64,000 bases of DNA from Bradyrhizobium lablabi. GTDB lineage: Bacteria > Pseudomonadota > Alphaproteobacteria > Rhizobiales > Xanthobacteraceae. The position numbers and the translations under genes are program-made. A model generated the notes under the pieces. The model saw only the letters and a program-made list of their open reading frames with translations. It had not been told where the DNA came from and did no database searches. Position 1 is the first letter of the stretch; every line of letters starts with the position of its first letter. Shown here piece by piece: positions 24,239 through 33,733 of the stretch. The stretch is taken from the NCBI RefSeq assembly GCF_018131005.1, contig NZ_JAFCJK010000007.1:248001-312000 (forward strand), written 5' to 3'.

Positions 24239-25738
24239 TCACTTCTTTTCGTAATACTCCGACACGAGGCGATCGAGCAGGCGGACGCCGTAGCCCGAAC
24301 CCCAGCTCTGATTGATCTCAGTCTTCGGCGCGCCCATTGCGGTGCCCGCGATGTCGAGATGAGCCCAGGGCGTGCCGTCGACGAAGCGCTGCAGAAACTG
24401 CGCCGCGGTGATCGAGCCGCCATTGCGCCCACCGGTGTTCTTCATATCGGCGAACTGCGAGTCGATCTGCTTGTCGTATTCCGGGCCGAGCGGCATGCGC
24501 CAGACCTTCTCGCCCGTCTCGAGCCCGACCTTGGTCAGGCGCTCGGCGAGTTCGTCATTGTTGGAGAACATCCCGGCATGGTCGGTGCCGAGCGCGACCA
24601 TGATCGCCCCCGTAAGCGTCGCAAGATCGACCATGAATTTCGGCTTGAACTTCTTGGCGACATACCAGAGCACGTCGGCGAGCACGAGCCGCCCCTCGGC
24701 GTCGGTATTGATGATCTCGATGGTCTGGCCGGACATCGAGGTGACGATGTCGCCCGGACGCTGCGCGTTGCCGTCGGGCATGTTTTCCACGAGACCGATC
24801 GCGCCGACGGCATTGACGCGCGCCTTGCGCGCCGCAAGCGCATGCATCAGCCCGACCACGCAGGCCGCGCCGCCCATGTCGCCCTTCATGTCCTCCATGC
24901 CGCCGGCCGACTTGATGGAGATGCCGCCGGTGTCGAAGCAAACGCCCTTGCCGACGAAAGCGACCGGCGCCTCGCCCTTCTTGCCGCCGTTCCAGCGCAT
25001 GATCACGGTGCGGCCCGGCCGCGCTGACCCTTGCGAGACGCCGAGCAGCGCGCCCATGCCGAGTTTCGTCATCGCCTTGACGTCGAGCACGTTCACATCG
25101 ACGCCGATCTTGCGGAGTTGACCGGCGCGACGCGCGAACTCCTCGGGATAAAGTACGTTCGGCGGTTCGTTGACGAGTTCGCGCGCCAGGATCACACCGT
25201 CGACGGTGTGCGCGTCAGGCGCAAACGCCTTCCTGGTCGCTGCAACGTCATCCACGGCGATCGAGACATCGGCCCGTGCGGCCCCGTTCTCATCATCCTT
25301 TTTCTTGGTCTTGTAGCGGTCGAACCGGTAGGCGCGCAGCCGAATGCCGGTGGCAATCGCGGCCGCCTGATCGGGCGCCATCGCGCCGTCCGGCAACTCG
25401 GCAATCACCGTCACGGCATTGCTGCCGGCATTGAGCTTTCCTGCCGCCACACCGCCGAACTTCAGAAAATCCTTCTCCTTGAGTTCGGACGACTTGCCGG
25501 CGCCGATCACGATGAGCCGCTCGGCCTTCACTCCCTCAGGCGTCAGGATGTCCAGCGCCGCCCCGCTTTTGCCCTTGAACTGGTTGGCGGCTGCGGCCCG
25601 CCTGACGATATCGGCCGCCGTCCCTAGCGCCTTGCGGGTCGCCGCGCCTAGCTTCAACTGGTCGTCGCAGAAAGCGACCAAAATGCCCTGGACAGGCGCG
25701 GACAGTGGGACAAAGCCGACCTTGACGGCGTCGGACAT
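24239..25738 (-). CDS. pepA: Leucyl aminopeptidase (cytosol aminopeptidase, M17)
   Basis: 499 aa, two metal ions per active site, forms hexamers. The M17 signature NTDAEGRL is present with metal ligands, along with GKGVCFDTGGISIK and MEDMKGDMGGAA. It removes N-terminal residues from peptides; in E. coli the homologue also acts as a DNA-binding accessory in recombination. ATG 25738 with AGGAT upstream. It is transcribed with holC. Confidence 0.96.
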   Translation of the reverse strand: MSDAVKVGFVPLSAPVQGILVAFCDDQLKLGAATRKALGTAADIVRRAAAANQFKGKSGAALDILTPEGVKAERLIVIGAGKSSELKEKDFLKFGGVAAGKLNAGSNAVTVIAELPDGAMAPDQAAAIATGIRLRAYRFDRYKTKKKDDENGAARADVSIAVDDVAATRKAFAPDAHTVDGVILARELVNEPPNVLYPEEFARRAGQLRKIGVDVNVLDVKAMTKLGMGALLGVSQGSARPGRTVIMRWNGGKKGEAPVAFVGKGVCFDTGGISIKSAGGMEDMKGDMGGAACVVGLMHALAARKARVNAVGAIGLVENMPDGNAQRPGDIVTSMSGQTIEIINTDAEGRLVLADVLWYVAKKFKPKFMVDLATLTGAIMVALGTDHAGMFSNNDELAERLTKVGLETGEKVWRMPLGPEYDKQIDSQFADMKNTGGRNGGSITAAQFLQRFVDGTPWAHLDIAGTAMGAPKTEINQSWGSGYGVRLLDRLVSEYYEKK

Positions 25739-26094
25739 AGGAAAATCCTCCAGAATTCAGGGCGTTGCACGGGCCTGAGGTGGCCCCCATTCGGCACTCG
25801 GCATGCGGGACGGGACGGGTTGGCGGTCCGGGCGATCCGGGCCGGGCTCGGCGGCACTATGGCCTGTCCGCCGCACCGCTGCCAAGCAGCCCGTGGCCGG
25901 AAGGTCACAAGGGGGTGAAAATCAGCCATATTTAAGCGGTGCCTTGGCGCAGCCATTTTGTTGACGGATCAAAGGGATGGTAGTGAGTATGTAAGGCTGG
26001 AATGAGCTGCGACTCGATCACAGGGGAACCCGTTTCTGGCGGGAGTGGTCGAAGCCGTGCGTTTGGGCGCGCCAGGGGGGTCGTGCGGTAGCAA
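25739..26094. other. Divergent promoter gap between pepA and lptF
   Basis: This 356-base gap should contain promoters for both operons. TTGTTGACGG at about 25958 is a possible -35 for lptF, without a matching -10 at standard spacing. Nothing else is recognised. Confidence 0.35.
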
Positions 26095-27261
26095 ATGGGG
26101 TCGATCGACAAGTATATTTTCAAAACAACGCTTGCGTCGTTTGCGCTTGTTCTGGTCAGCCTCACCGGCGTGATCTGGATTACGCAGGCGTTGCGCGGCA
26201 TCGACCTGATGACGAGCCAGGGTCAGACCATTCTGACGTTCCTCGGCATCACCGGACTCGTAATCCCGGCACTGGTCCTGATCATCGCGCCGATCGCGTT
26301 GATGATCGCGATTTCGCACACGCTGAACAAGCTCGCGACCGATTCCGAGATCATCGTGATGAATGCGGCGGGCTTCTCGCCCTTCCGGCTGTTCCGGCCG
26401 TTCTTCTATGCGACTTGCGTGGTGGCGGCGATGGTCGCCTTCATCGGCGCCTATCTCGCACCCGACGGCATGCGGCGAATCAAGCAATGGGACGCCGAGA
26501 TCACCGCCGACGTACTGACCAACATCCTGCAGCCGGGCCGCTTCGCCCAGCTCGACCAGAATCTCACGATTCGAATCCGCGAGCGGCTGCCGGGCGGCGT
26601 CCTCGGCGGCATCTTCGTCGACGATCGCCGCGATCCGAAGGAGCGGGTCACCATCATCGCCGATCACGGCACCGTGCTGAAGAACGAGAACGGATCGTAT
26701 CTCGTGCTGGAGGACGGCAATCTCGAGCGATTCGAAATCGGCAAGCGCGATCCCGCGCTGGTCGTGTTCGGCCGCTACGCCTTCGACATGTCGAAATTCT
26801 CGCAAGGGCGCGACGTCACACTCGGCATCCGCGAGCGCTATCTCTGGGAGCTGCTGTGGCCCAACGAGGACGATCCGACCTATCACCAGTTGTCGGGGCA
26901 ATTCCGCGCGGAGTTGCATGACCGCTTCATGGCCCCACTCTATCCGTTCGCGTTCGCAGCGCTCACATTCGCCTTCCTCGGCGCGCCGCGCACCACGCGT
27001 CAAAGCCGAAATTTCTCGATCGGTGGTTCTGTGCTCGCGGTGTTCGGCCTGCGCATGGCGGGATTTGCCTGCTCGGTCGTGACCGTCAAGACTCCGGCGG
27101 CGGCGATCGTCCAATATCTGATGCTGTTCGCCGGTATTGGCGTCGGAATCTGGATGATCATCGGCGGCGTGGTCGTCGAGCCGCCGGCCGCACTGATCGA
27201 GGCCATCAACAAGAACAACGAGCGCATCGCGCGCTTCTTCCGTAGGCCCGTAACCGCATGA
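26095..27261 (+). CDS. lptF: LPS export ABC transporter permease LptF
   Basis: 388 aa inner-membrane permease of the LptB2FG complex, which extracts LPS from the inner membrane. It begins with IDKYIFKTTLASFALVLVSLTGVIWITQALR, the family opening, and has about six membrane segments (three N-terminal, three C-terminal) around a periplasmic beta-jellyroll domain (residues ~130-270). The stop overlaps the lptG start by 4 bases. It is first gene in lptF-lptG-lptD-surA-pdxA-rsmA. Confidence 0.95.
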   Translation: MGSIDKYIFKTTLASFALVLVSLTGVIWITQALRGIDLMTSQGQTILTFLGITGLVIPALVLIIAPIALMIAISHTLNKLATDSEIIVMNAAGFSPFRLFRPFFYATCVVAAMVAFIGAYLAPDGMRRIKQWDAEITADVLTNILQPGRFAQLDQNLTIRIRERLPGGVLGGIFVDDRRDPKERVTIIADHGTVLKNENGSYLVLEDGNLERFEIGKRDPALVVFGRYAFDMSKFSQGRDVTLGIRERYLWELLWPNEDDPTYHQLSGQFRAELHDRFMAPLYPFAFAALTFAFLGAPRTTRQSRNFSIGGSVLAVFGLRMAGFACSVVTVKTPAAAIVQYLMLFAGIGVGIWMIIGGVVVEPPAALIEAINKNNERIARFFRRPVTA

Positions 27262-28355
27262 GCATGGTCTCGAACACGCTCGGGCGTTATTTCGCCGGCC
27301 GCTTCGTGGTCTCGGCGGTGGGCGTGTTCGCGAGCATCTTCGTGCTGCTCGTCCTCGTCGATTACATCGAGATGGTGCGCAAGACATCGGGGCTGGTGTC
27401 GGCCTCCGCGATCACCGTAGCGGAGACCTCGCTGTTCCGCGTGCCGCAATTGCTCGAGAAGCTGATGCCGTTCTGCGTGCTCATCGGCGCGATGACCTGT
27501 TATCTCGCCCTGTCGCGGCGGCTCGAGCTTGTGGTCGCGCGCGCGGCTGGAATCTCGGCCTGGCAGTTCATCTCGCCTGCGCTTGCCAGTGCGATCCTGC
27601 TCGGCATCGCCGCAACCACCGCCTATAACCCGATGTCCGCGAATCTGCGCGAGCTCTCCAAGCGAATGGAGGCCGAACTGTTCGGCTCTGCGCCGGGCGG
27701 CGGCATCCAGGATGCCTCGGGCTTTTGGCTGAACCAGGTCAACAGCGAGGGGCAGGCGATCATCAACGCCGCCCGCAGCGAGCAGCAGGGCGTGCGGCTG
27801 ACCGGCCTGACCGTATTCCGATTCGATACCGAACTGCAGTTCAAGGAACGAATCGAGGCTCGTGAAGCGGGCCTCGAGGAAGGCCGCTGGGTGTTCAAGG
27901 GCGTCCGCAGATACACCCTCGACAAGCCCCCGGTGGACCAGGACACCTTCTACCTGAACACCACCCTCACCCCGGCCCAGGTCCGTAACAGCTTTTCCAC
28001 TCCGGAAACTGTGTCCTTTTGGCAACTACCGGACTACATCCGCTCGTCAGAGAGTTCGGGGTTCGCGACCGCCGGCTACCGGCTGCAGTATCACAAGCTG
28101 ATTGCACAGCCATTTTTGCTGGCTGCAATGGTGATGTTGGCGGCTTCCGTGAGCCTTCGCTTCTTCCGGATGGGCGGCGTGCAAAAGATGGTTTTGAGTG
28201 GCGTGGGTGCAGGCTTTCTGCTCTACGTTCTCTCGAAAGTAACTGAAGATTTGAGCAAGGCTGAGCTGATGCACCCCATCGCTGCGGCGTGGTTGCCCGT
28301 CTGCGTGGGCGGCCTCACCGGATTTCTAGCCTTGCTGTACCAGGAGGACGGGTAG
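27258..28355 (+). CDS. lptG: LPS export ABC transporter permease LptG
   Basis: 365 aa partner permease to LptF. It has the family start NTLGRYFAGRFVVSAVGVFASIFVLLVLVDYIEMVRK, the QLLEKLMPFCVLIGAM loop (coupling helix region), a periplasmic jellyroll and a C-terminal trio of membrane helices ending in AAWLPVCVGGLTGFLALLY. The ATG overlaps the lptF stop (ATGA), and its stop overlaps the lptD start (TAGTG), so expression of the three is tightly coupled. Confidence 0.95.
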   Translation: MSMVSNTLGRYFAGRFVVSAVGVFASIFVLLVLVDYIEMVRKTSGLVSASAITVAETSLFRVPQLLEKLMPFCVLIGAMTCYLALSRRLELVVARAAGISAWQFISPALASAILLGIAATTAYNPMSANLRELSKRMEAELFGSAPGGGIQDASGFWLNQVNSEGQAIINAARSEQQGVRLTGLTVFRFDTELQFKERIEAREAGLEEGRWVFKGVRRYTLDKPPVDQDTFYLNTTLTPAQVRNSFSTPETVSFWQLPDYIRSSESSGFATAGYRLQYHKLIAQPFLLAAMVMLAASVSLRFFRMGGVQKMVLSGVGAGFLLYVLSKVTEDLSKAELMHPIAAAWLPVCVGGLTGFLALLYQEDG

Positions 28356-30850
28356 TGGCCGTTGTCGCCGCCCGCCAGTCGAGGTCGCCTGCATTCAGGC
28401 GGCGCAGTGCCGTGCGCCGTCATCGCGGCCGTATGGCCAGATTCAGCGCACATCTGATTGCCCTGCTCGTCGCATGTATTTGCGTCGGCGCGTTCGGCGT
28501 CGCCGCGCCGACGCCGGCCGCGGCGCAGGGCTTCACCTACAATCCGCGCCCGCCCAAGCCCACTCGGCCGCCGGCCAAGAATGACGGCCAGATGCTCGTT
28601 CAGGCCACCGAGGTCGATTACGACTACAACAACCAGCGCGTGTCTGCGGTCGGCAATGTGCAGCTGTTCTACAACGGCACAAGCGTCGAGGCCGACAAGG
28701 TCATCTATGACCAGAAGACCAAGCGTCTGCACGCCGAAGGCAACATCCGCATGACCGATGCGGAAGGCAAGATCACCTACGCCAATATCCTGGACCTGAG
28801 CGACGACTACCGCGATGGTTTCGTCGATTCGCTACGCGTCGACACCGAAGACCAGACGCGCATGGCGGCGACCCGTGCCGATCGCTCAAGTGGCAATTAC
28901 ACGGTGTTCGAGAACGGCGTTTACACCGCCTGCGCGCCCTGCCGGGAAGACCCGAAGAAGCCACCGCTGTGGCAGGTCAAGGGCGCGCGCATCCTGCATA
29001 ACCAGACCGAGAAGATGCTTTATTTCGAGAACGCCCAGCTTGAGTTCTTCGGCGTTCCGATGGCGTATCTGCCCTATTTCTCGACGCCCGACCCGACCGT
29101 GAAGCGCAAGAGCGGCTTCCTGATGCCGGGCTTCAGCACAGTCTCGACCTACGGCGTTGGCGTCGAAATCCCGTATTACTTCGCGCTTGCGCCGGACTAC
29201 GACGCGACTTTCAGCCCGCGCATCACGTCGCGCCAGGGCGTGCTGCTGCAGGGCGAATTCCGCCAGCGCCTGATTAACGGCTCCTACCAGATCCGCGCCT
29301 ACGGCATCGACCAGCTCGACCGCAGCGCCTTCACCGGCCTGCCCGGTGATCGCGACTTGCGCGGTGCAATTGATACCAAGGGCCAATTCGCACTGAACGA
29401 CAAATGGACGTGGGGCTGGGAAGGCGTCCTGATGTCGGACTATTACTTCTTCTCCGACTACCGGCTGGCGCAGTACAAGGATTCATTCAGTTCGTTCTTG
29501 TCGCTGCCTACCGAAGCGATCTCGCAGCTCTACCTGACCGGCGTCGGCAACCGCAGTTACTTCGACGCGCGCACGATCTATTATCTGAGCTTCTCGGGTA
29601 ATCAGAGCCAGGTTCCGGTCGTCTATCCGGTGATCGACTACAACAATGTGATTAACCATCCGATCCTCGGCGGTGAGTTCAGCTACAGGACGAACTTCAC
29701 CAATTTATCGCGCGACAGCGCGGTCTTCGATCCAATCACGACGCTCGCCAACACCGCCAGCCTGTGCACGACCACGTCCGCCGATCCGCTGGCGCGGACA
29801 CCGTCGCAGTGCCTGTTGCGCGGCATGCCGGGCACCTACACCCGCCTGACCGCCGAGGGGCAGTGGCGCAAGTCGTTCACCGATCCGTTCGGCGAGATCT
29901 GGACGCCGTTCGCCAGCATCCGTGCTGATGCGATCAACGCGGACATTTCGAACCAGCCAGGCGTTTCCAACTTCCTGCCGGTCGGCGACACCCAGGCGCT
30001 CCGCCTGATGCCGACAGTCGGCCTCGAGTACCGCTATCCCTTCATTAACGTGCAGCCTTGGGGCACGACCACCGTCGAGCCGATCGCTCAGGTCATCATT
30101 CGTCCCAACGAGACCTATGCCGGTCAGATTCCCAACGAGGACGCACAAAGCCTGGTATTCGACGCGAGCAACTTGTTCGCCGTCGACAAGTTCTCCGGCT
30201 ACGACCGCGTCGAGGGTGGCGGACGCGCCAATGTCGGCGCACAGGCGACCACGCAGTTCGACCGCGGCGGCAGCATTAACGCGTTATTCGGGCAATCGTA
30301 CCAATTGTACGGCCTGAATTCCTTCGCGGTCGCTGATATGAACAACACCGGCCTCGATTCCGGCCTGCAGAACGCGCGCTCGGACTACGTCGGCCGCGTC
30401 AATTATTCGCCCAACCGGACTTATACGTTCAGCGTGCGCGGGCGCATGGATGAAGCGACATGGAACATCAACCGCTTCGAGGCTGAAGGGCGTGCCAACT
30501 TCGACCGCTGGTCGGTCAGCATGCTCTACGGCAACTATGCGGCACAACCGGAGCTCGGATACCTGACGCGCCGCGAAGGCCTTCTCGGCAGCGGCTCAGT
30601 CAAGGTAGCGTCCAACTGGGTGGTCCAGGGCGCGGCGCGCTGGGATCTTGAAGCCAACAAGATCAACCAGTATGTCGTCGGTGCGGGCTATGTGGACGAC
30701 TGTTTCGTGCTGGCCGCGAACTATGTCACCTCCTATCAATATACCGCCGGCGGCACGCCGCCCGTTCTTAACCACGCCTTCATGTTCCAGATTGGCCTGC
30801 GGACCATCGCGAACTCATCCACAACGAGCGGCTCAGGCGGCATTCAGTAG
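28355..30850 (+). CDS. lptD: LPS-assembly outer-membrane protein LptD
   Basis: 831 aa. Inserts LPS into the outer leaflet of the outer membrane together with LptE. The start is GTG 28355, which shares a base with the lptG stop and is preceded by AGGAGG at ideal spacing; the internal ATG 28433 is weaker. An Arg-rich lead, then hydrophobic HLIALLVACICVGAFG and cleavage near AAAQG, form a long signal peptide. The LptA-like jellyroll (ATEVDYDYNNQRVSAVGNVQ, then VEADKVIYDQKTKRLHAEGNI) is at residues ~85-180. The remainder is a beta-barrel rich in alternating aromatic residues. A CAPC pair and later Cys residues may form the disulfides known in LptD. Confidence 0.95.
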   Translation: MAVVAARQSRSPAFRRRSAVRRHRGRMARFSAHLIALLVACICVGAFGVAAPTPAAAQGFTYNPRPPKPTRPPAKNDGQMLVQATEVDYDYNNQRVSAVGNVQLFYNGTSVEADKVIYDQKTKRLHAEGNIRMTDAEGKITYANILDLSDDYRDGFVDSLRVDTEDQTRMAATRADRSSGNYTVFENGVYTACAPCREDPKKPPLWQVKGARILHNQTEKMLYFENAQLEFFGVPMAYLPYFSTPDPTVKRKSGFLMPGFSTVSTYGVGVEIPYYFALAPDYDATFSPRITSRQGVLLQGEFRQRLINGSYQIRAYGIDQLDRSAFTGLPGDRDLRGAIDTKGQFALNDKWTWGWEGVLMSDYYFFSDYRLAQYKDSFSSFLSLPTEAISQLYLTGVGNRSYFDARTIYYLSFSGNQSQVPVVYPVIDYNNVINHPILGGEFSYRTNFTNLSRDSAVFDPITTLANTASLCTTTSADPLARTPSQCLLRGMPGTYTRLTAEGQWRKSFTDPFGEIWTPFASIRADAINADISNQPGVSNFLPVGDTQALRLMPTVGLEYRYPFINVQPWGTTTVEPIAQVIIRPNETYAGQIPNEDAQSLVFDASNLFAVDKFSGYDRVEGGGRANVGAQATTQFDRGGSINALFGQSYQLYGLNSFAVADMNNTGLDSGLQNARSDYVGRVNYSPNRTYTFSVRGRMDEATWNINRFEAEGRANFDRWSVSMLYGNYAAQPELGYLTRREGLLGSGSVKVASNWVVQGAARWDLEANKINQYVVGAGYVDDCFVLAANYVTSYQYTAGGTPPVLNHAFMFQIGLRTIANSSTTSGSGGIQ

Positions 30851-30904
30851 CGTGCGCCGATTCTGGATTGGGCGCTCTTGGCGGCTCCAGTATAACGCGA
30901 TGAA

Positions 30905-31858
30905 ATGGCTAACACGACGATGACGACAGCTAGCTTGCCAATTCGCCCCTATTCCCTGGTGCTCGGCTGCGTGCTGGCCTTCGCCCTTGTGCTGGGAAGC
31001 GTGACGCGGCCCCACGCGCAGACCGTCGCCGTGATGGTCAATGGCGAACCGATCACAAGTTTCGACATTGAGCAGCGCACCAAGCTGAACGGATTGACCG
31101 GCAAGAAGGATAACAACCGGCAAGACATTCTGAACGAACTGATCGACGAGAAGGTGAAGATCAAGGAAGCCAAGAAATTCGGCGTCGATCCGTCCGCCAG
31201 CGACATCGAGCAGGCCTACGCTGGAATGGCGCAGCGGATGCGACTCAACTCCGACCAGCTCACCAGTGTGCTGGACAACAAGGGCATCCGGCCGGACACG
31301 CTGAAGCAACGCATCAAGGCCGACATGGTCTGGACCAGCCTGGTGCGCGGGCGTTTCAAGGAAAGCCTGCAGATCGGTGAGAAGGACGTCGCTGCTGCAG
31401 CCAAGGAGAGCGGCGAGGCCACCGAGACCGAGGCTTTCGAATATAGAATGCAGCCGATCGTCCTGATCGTTCCGCGCGGCGCGCCGCAGGTCGAGTTCGA
31501 CAGCCGCCGCAAGGAAGCGGAGACCTTGCGCGAGCGCGTGACAAGTTGCGAGGAAGCCAATTCCTACTTCAAGTCGATGCGCAATGCCGCTATCCGCGAA
31601 ATTGTCGTGAAGACCTCGGCAGACTTGCCTCAAACCTTGCGTGACATCCTGGATAAGACGCCGATCGGCCATCTCACCGCCCCCGAGGTGACCAAGCAGG
31701 GCATCGAAATGGTGGCGCTCTGCGGCCGTAAGGCAACCACCGTGGACACGCCGAAGAAGCGCGAGATCCGGGAAAAGATGTACACCCAGAAGTACGAGGC
31801 GAAGTCGAAATCCTACCTGCAGGAAGTCCGCAAAGCCGCGATGATCGAATATCGCTGA
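30905..31858 (+). CDS. SurA-type periplasmic chaperone with degenerate parvulin domain
   Basis: 317 aa. A signal peptide (hydrophobic YSLVLGCVLAFALVLG, cleavage near PHAQT) is followed by a SurA N-terminal chaperone module (VAVMVNGEPITSFDIEQRTKL, ILNELIDEKVKIKEAKKFGV). Residues ~175-275 look like a single, poorly conserved parvulin domain (YRMQPIVLIVPRG ... SCEEANSYFKSM), and the second parvulin domain of SurA is absent. Prolyl isomerase activity is therefore doubtful; assistance in folding outer-membrane proteins, including LptD, is the likely role. It overlaps the pdxA start by one base (TGATG). Confidence 0.87.
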   Translation: MANTTMTTASLPIRPYSLVLGCVLAFALVLGSVTRPHAQTVAVMVNGEPITSFDIEQRTKLNGLTGKKDNNRQDILNELIDEKVKIKEAKKFGVDPSASDIEQAYAGMAQRMRLNSDQLTSVLDNKGIRPDTLKQRIKADMVWTSLVRGRFKESLQIGEKDVAAAAKESGEATETEAFEYRMQPIVLIVPRGAPQVEFDSRRKEAETLRERVTSCEEANSYFKSMRNAAIREIVVKTSADLPQTLRDILDKTPIGHLTAPEVTKQGIEMVALCGRKATTVDTPKKREIREKMYTQKYEAKSKSYLQEVRKAAMIEYR

Positions 31859-32859
31859 TGCCAGGACCTCTCGCGCTGACATCCGGCGAGCCCGCAGGCA
31901 TCGGTCCCGACATCACTATCGCCGCATGGCTGCGGCGCCAGCAAGACAATCTCCCGCCCTTCTACGTGCGCGGCGATCGCGCCTCGCTTGCCGAGCGCGC
32001 GAAGATGCTCGGGCTTGCCGTCGAACTTGCCGACGTCAGCGCCGAAGAGGCAATGACGGCGTTCACGCGCGTCTTGCCGGTTGTCGCGACCGGCAAGGCG
32101 GCAACGGCGCGGCCGGGTAAACCCGATGAGACGAGCGCCGACGCTGCCTTGGCCTCGATCCGTCAGGCGGTCGCCGACGTGCTTTCCGGCAAAGCCGGCG
32201 CTGTCGTCACCAATCCGATCGCCAAGAACGTGCTCTATCGCGCCGGCTTCCGTCATCCCGGCCACACCGAATACCTTGCCGAGCTCGCCGCAGAAGGCGG
32301 CCGCGCGCCGCAGCCGGTCATGATGTTGTGGTCACCGGCGCTTGCCGTCGTTCCTGTGACGATCCATCTCCCGGTCCGCGAGGCCTTGAAGCAGCTCTCG
32401 ACCGATCTAATCGTGTCGACCGCGCGCATCGTGGTGGCCGACATGAACACGCATTTTGGAATTGCCAATCCGCGCCTTGCGATATCGGGCCTCAACCCGC
32501 ATGCCGGCGAAGACGGCACACTCGGCATGGAGGATATCGAGATCGTGGCACCGGCGATCGAGATCCTCAGCAGCGAAGGCATCACGGTCCGCGGCCCGCT
32601 GCCCGCCGACACCATGTTCCACGAAGCGGCGCGCAAGACCTATGATTGCGCGATCTGCATGTATCACGACCAGGCGCTGATCCCGGTCAAGACCATTGCC
32701 TTCGAGGACGCGGTCAACGTCACGCTCGGACTGCCGTTCATCCGCACGTCGCCCGATCACGGCACCGCTTTCGACATTGCCGGTACCGGCAAGGCCGATC
32801 CGTCGAGCCTGATCGCCGCCATGCGGCTCGCCGCGCGCATGGCCGCGGCACGCCCGTAG
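31858..32859 (+). CDS. pdxA: 4-hydroxythreonine-4-phosphate dehydrogenase
   Basis: 333 aa. NAD- and divalent-metal-dependent enzyme of pyridoxal phosphate synthesis (DXP-independent route). Family motifs are PLALTSGEPAGIGPDI, TNPIAKNVLYRAGFRHPGHTEYL (metal-ligand His), ISGLNPHAGEDGTLG and MYHDQALIPVKTIAF (metal-ligand His), ending with IRTSPDHGTAFDIAG. It overlaps the surA-like stop by one base, and rsmA starts directly after its stop, an arrangement widespread in proteobacteria. Confidence 0.96.
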   Translation: MPGPLALTSGEPAGIGPDITIAAWLRRQQDNLPPFYVRGDRASLAERAKMLGLAVELADVSAEEAMTAFTRVLPVVATGKAATARPGKPDETSADAALASIRQAVADVLSGKAGAVVTNPIAKNVLYRAGFRHPGHTEYLAELAAEGGRAPQPVMMLWSPALAVVPVTIHLPVREALKQLSTDLIVSTARIVVADMNTHFGIANPRLAISGLNPHAGEDGTLGMEDIEIVAPAIEILSSEGITVRGPLPADTMFHEAARKTYDCAICMYHDQALIPVKTIAFEDAVNVTLGLPFIRTSPDHGTAFDIAGTGKADPSSLIAAMRLAARMAAARP

Positions 32860-33714
32860 GTGAACGCGATCGACGATCTGCCGCCGCTGCGCGAGATCAT
32901 TCGCGAACACTCGCTGTCGGCGCGCAAATCGCTCGGTCAGAATTTCCTGCTCGACCTCAATCTCACCGCGCGGATCGCGAGAGCCGCCGGCCCGCTCGAG
33001 GACTCGACCGTGATCGAGGTCGGGCCCGGCCCGGGAGGGTTGACGCGCGCGCTGCTCGCGCTCGGCGCCAGGCGCGTGATTGCTGTCGAACGCGACGAGC
33101 GGGCGCTGGCCGCACTCGACTACATCGTCAAGCGCTATCCCGGCCGCCTCGAGATCGTGCATGGCGACGCGCAGCGCTTCGATCCACGGCCGCTGCTTGA
33201 AGGAGGCAAGGCCAAGATCGTCGCCAACTTGCCCTACAATATCGCGACCCAGCTTCTGGTCGACTGGCTGTCGATCGAGCCGTGGCCGCCCTGGTACGAC
33301 ATGATGGTCCTGATGTTCCAGCGCGAGGTCGCCGAGCGCATCGTCGCGCATCAGAACGAGGAAGCCTATGGTCGGCTCGCGGTGCTTGCCAACTGGCGCG
33401 CCGAAACCAGGATTCTGTTCGACATTTCGCCTGCGGCATTCGTGCCGCAGCCGAAGGTGACATCGTCGGTGGTTCGATTGATGCCGCGCGCCGCGCCGGA
33501 GCCCTGCGATCGTCGGATGCTTGAACAGGTTGCCGCAGCCGCCTTCGGCCAGCGCCGCAAGATGCTGCGCCAGAGTCTGAAATCGTTATCCGTCGATCCT
33601 GCGCGGCTCGCCGCGGCTGCCGATATCGACGCCACGCGACGCGCCGAGACCATTCCTGTCGCGGGCTTTGTTGCCATGGCTCGGGAATTGGCCGATATAC
33701 GATCCACCAGATAG
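32860..33714 (+). CDS. rsmA: 16S rRNA dimethyladenosine transferase RsmA/KsgA
   Basis: 284 aa. Dimethylates two adjacent adenines in the 3' end of 16S rRNA, a late check in 30S assembly; loss gives kasugamycin resistance. The SAM-binding motif is VIEVGPGPGGLTRALL and the catalytic motif is NLPYNIAT. QNFLLDLN near the start is also typical. The start is GTG 32860, immediately after the pdxA stop. Confidence 0.96.
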   Translation: MNAIDDLPPLREIIREHSLSARKSLGQNFLLDLNLTARIARAAGPLEDSTVIEVGPGPGGLTRALLALGARRVIAVERDERALAALDYIVKRYPGRLEIVHGDAQRFDPRPLLEGGKAKIVANLPYNIATQLLVDWLSIEPWPPWYDMMVLMFQREVAERIVAHQNEEAYGRLAVLANWRAETRILFDISPAAFVPQPKVTSSVVRLMPRAAPEPCDRRMLEQVAAAAFGQRRKMLRQSLKSLSVDPARLAAAADIDATRRAETIPVAGFVAMARELADIRSTR

Positions 33715-33733
33715 AGCATCCAAGGAGAGACAA

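Noticed and set aside
25969..27387. 472-codon minus-strand open frame opposite lptF
   Set aside because: Arg/Asp/His-rich translation typical of an antisense frame; lptF has clear family motifs and operon overlap.
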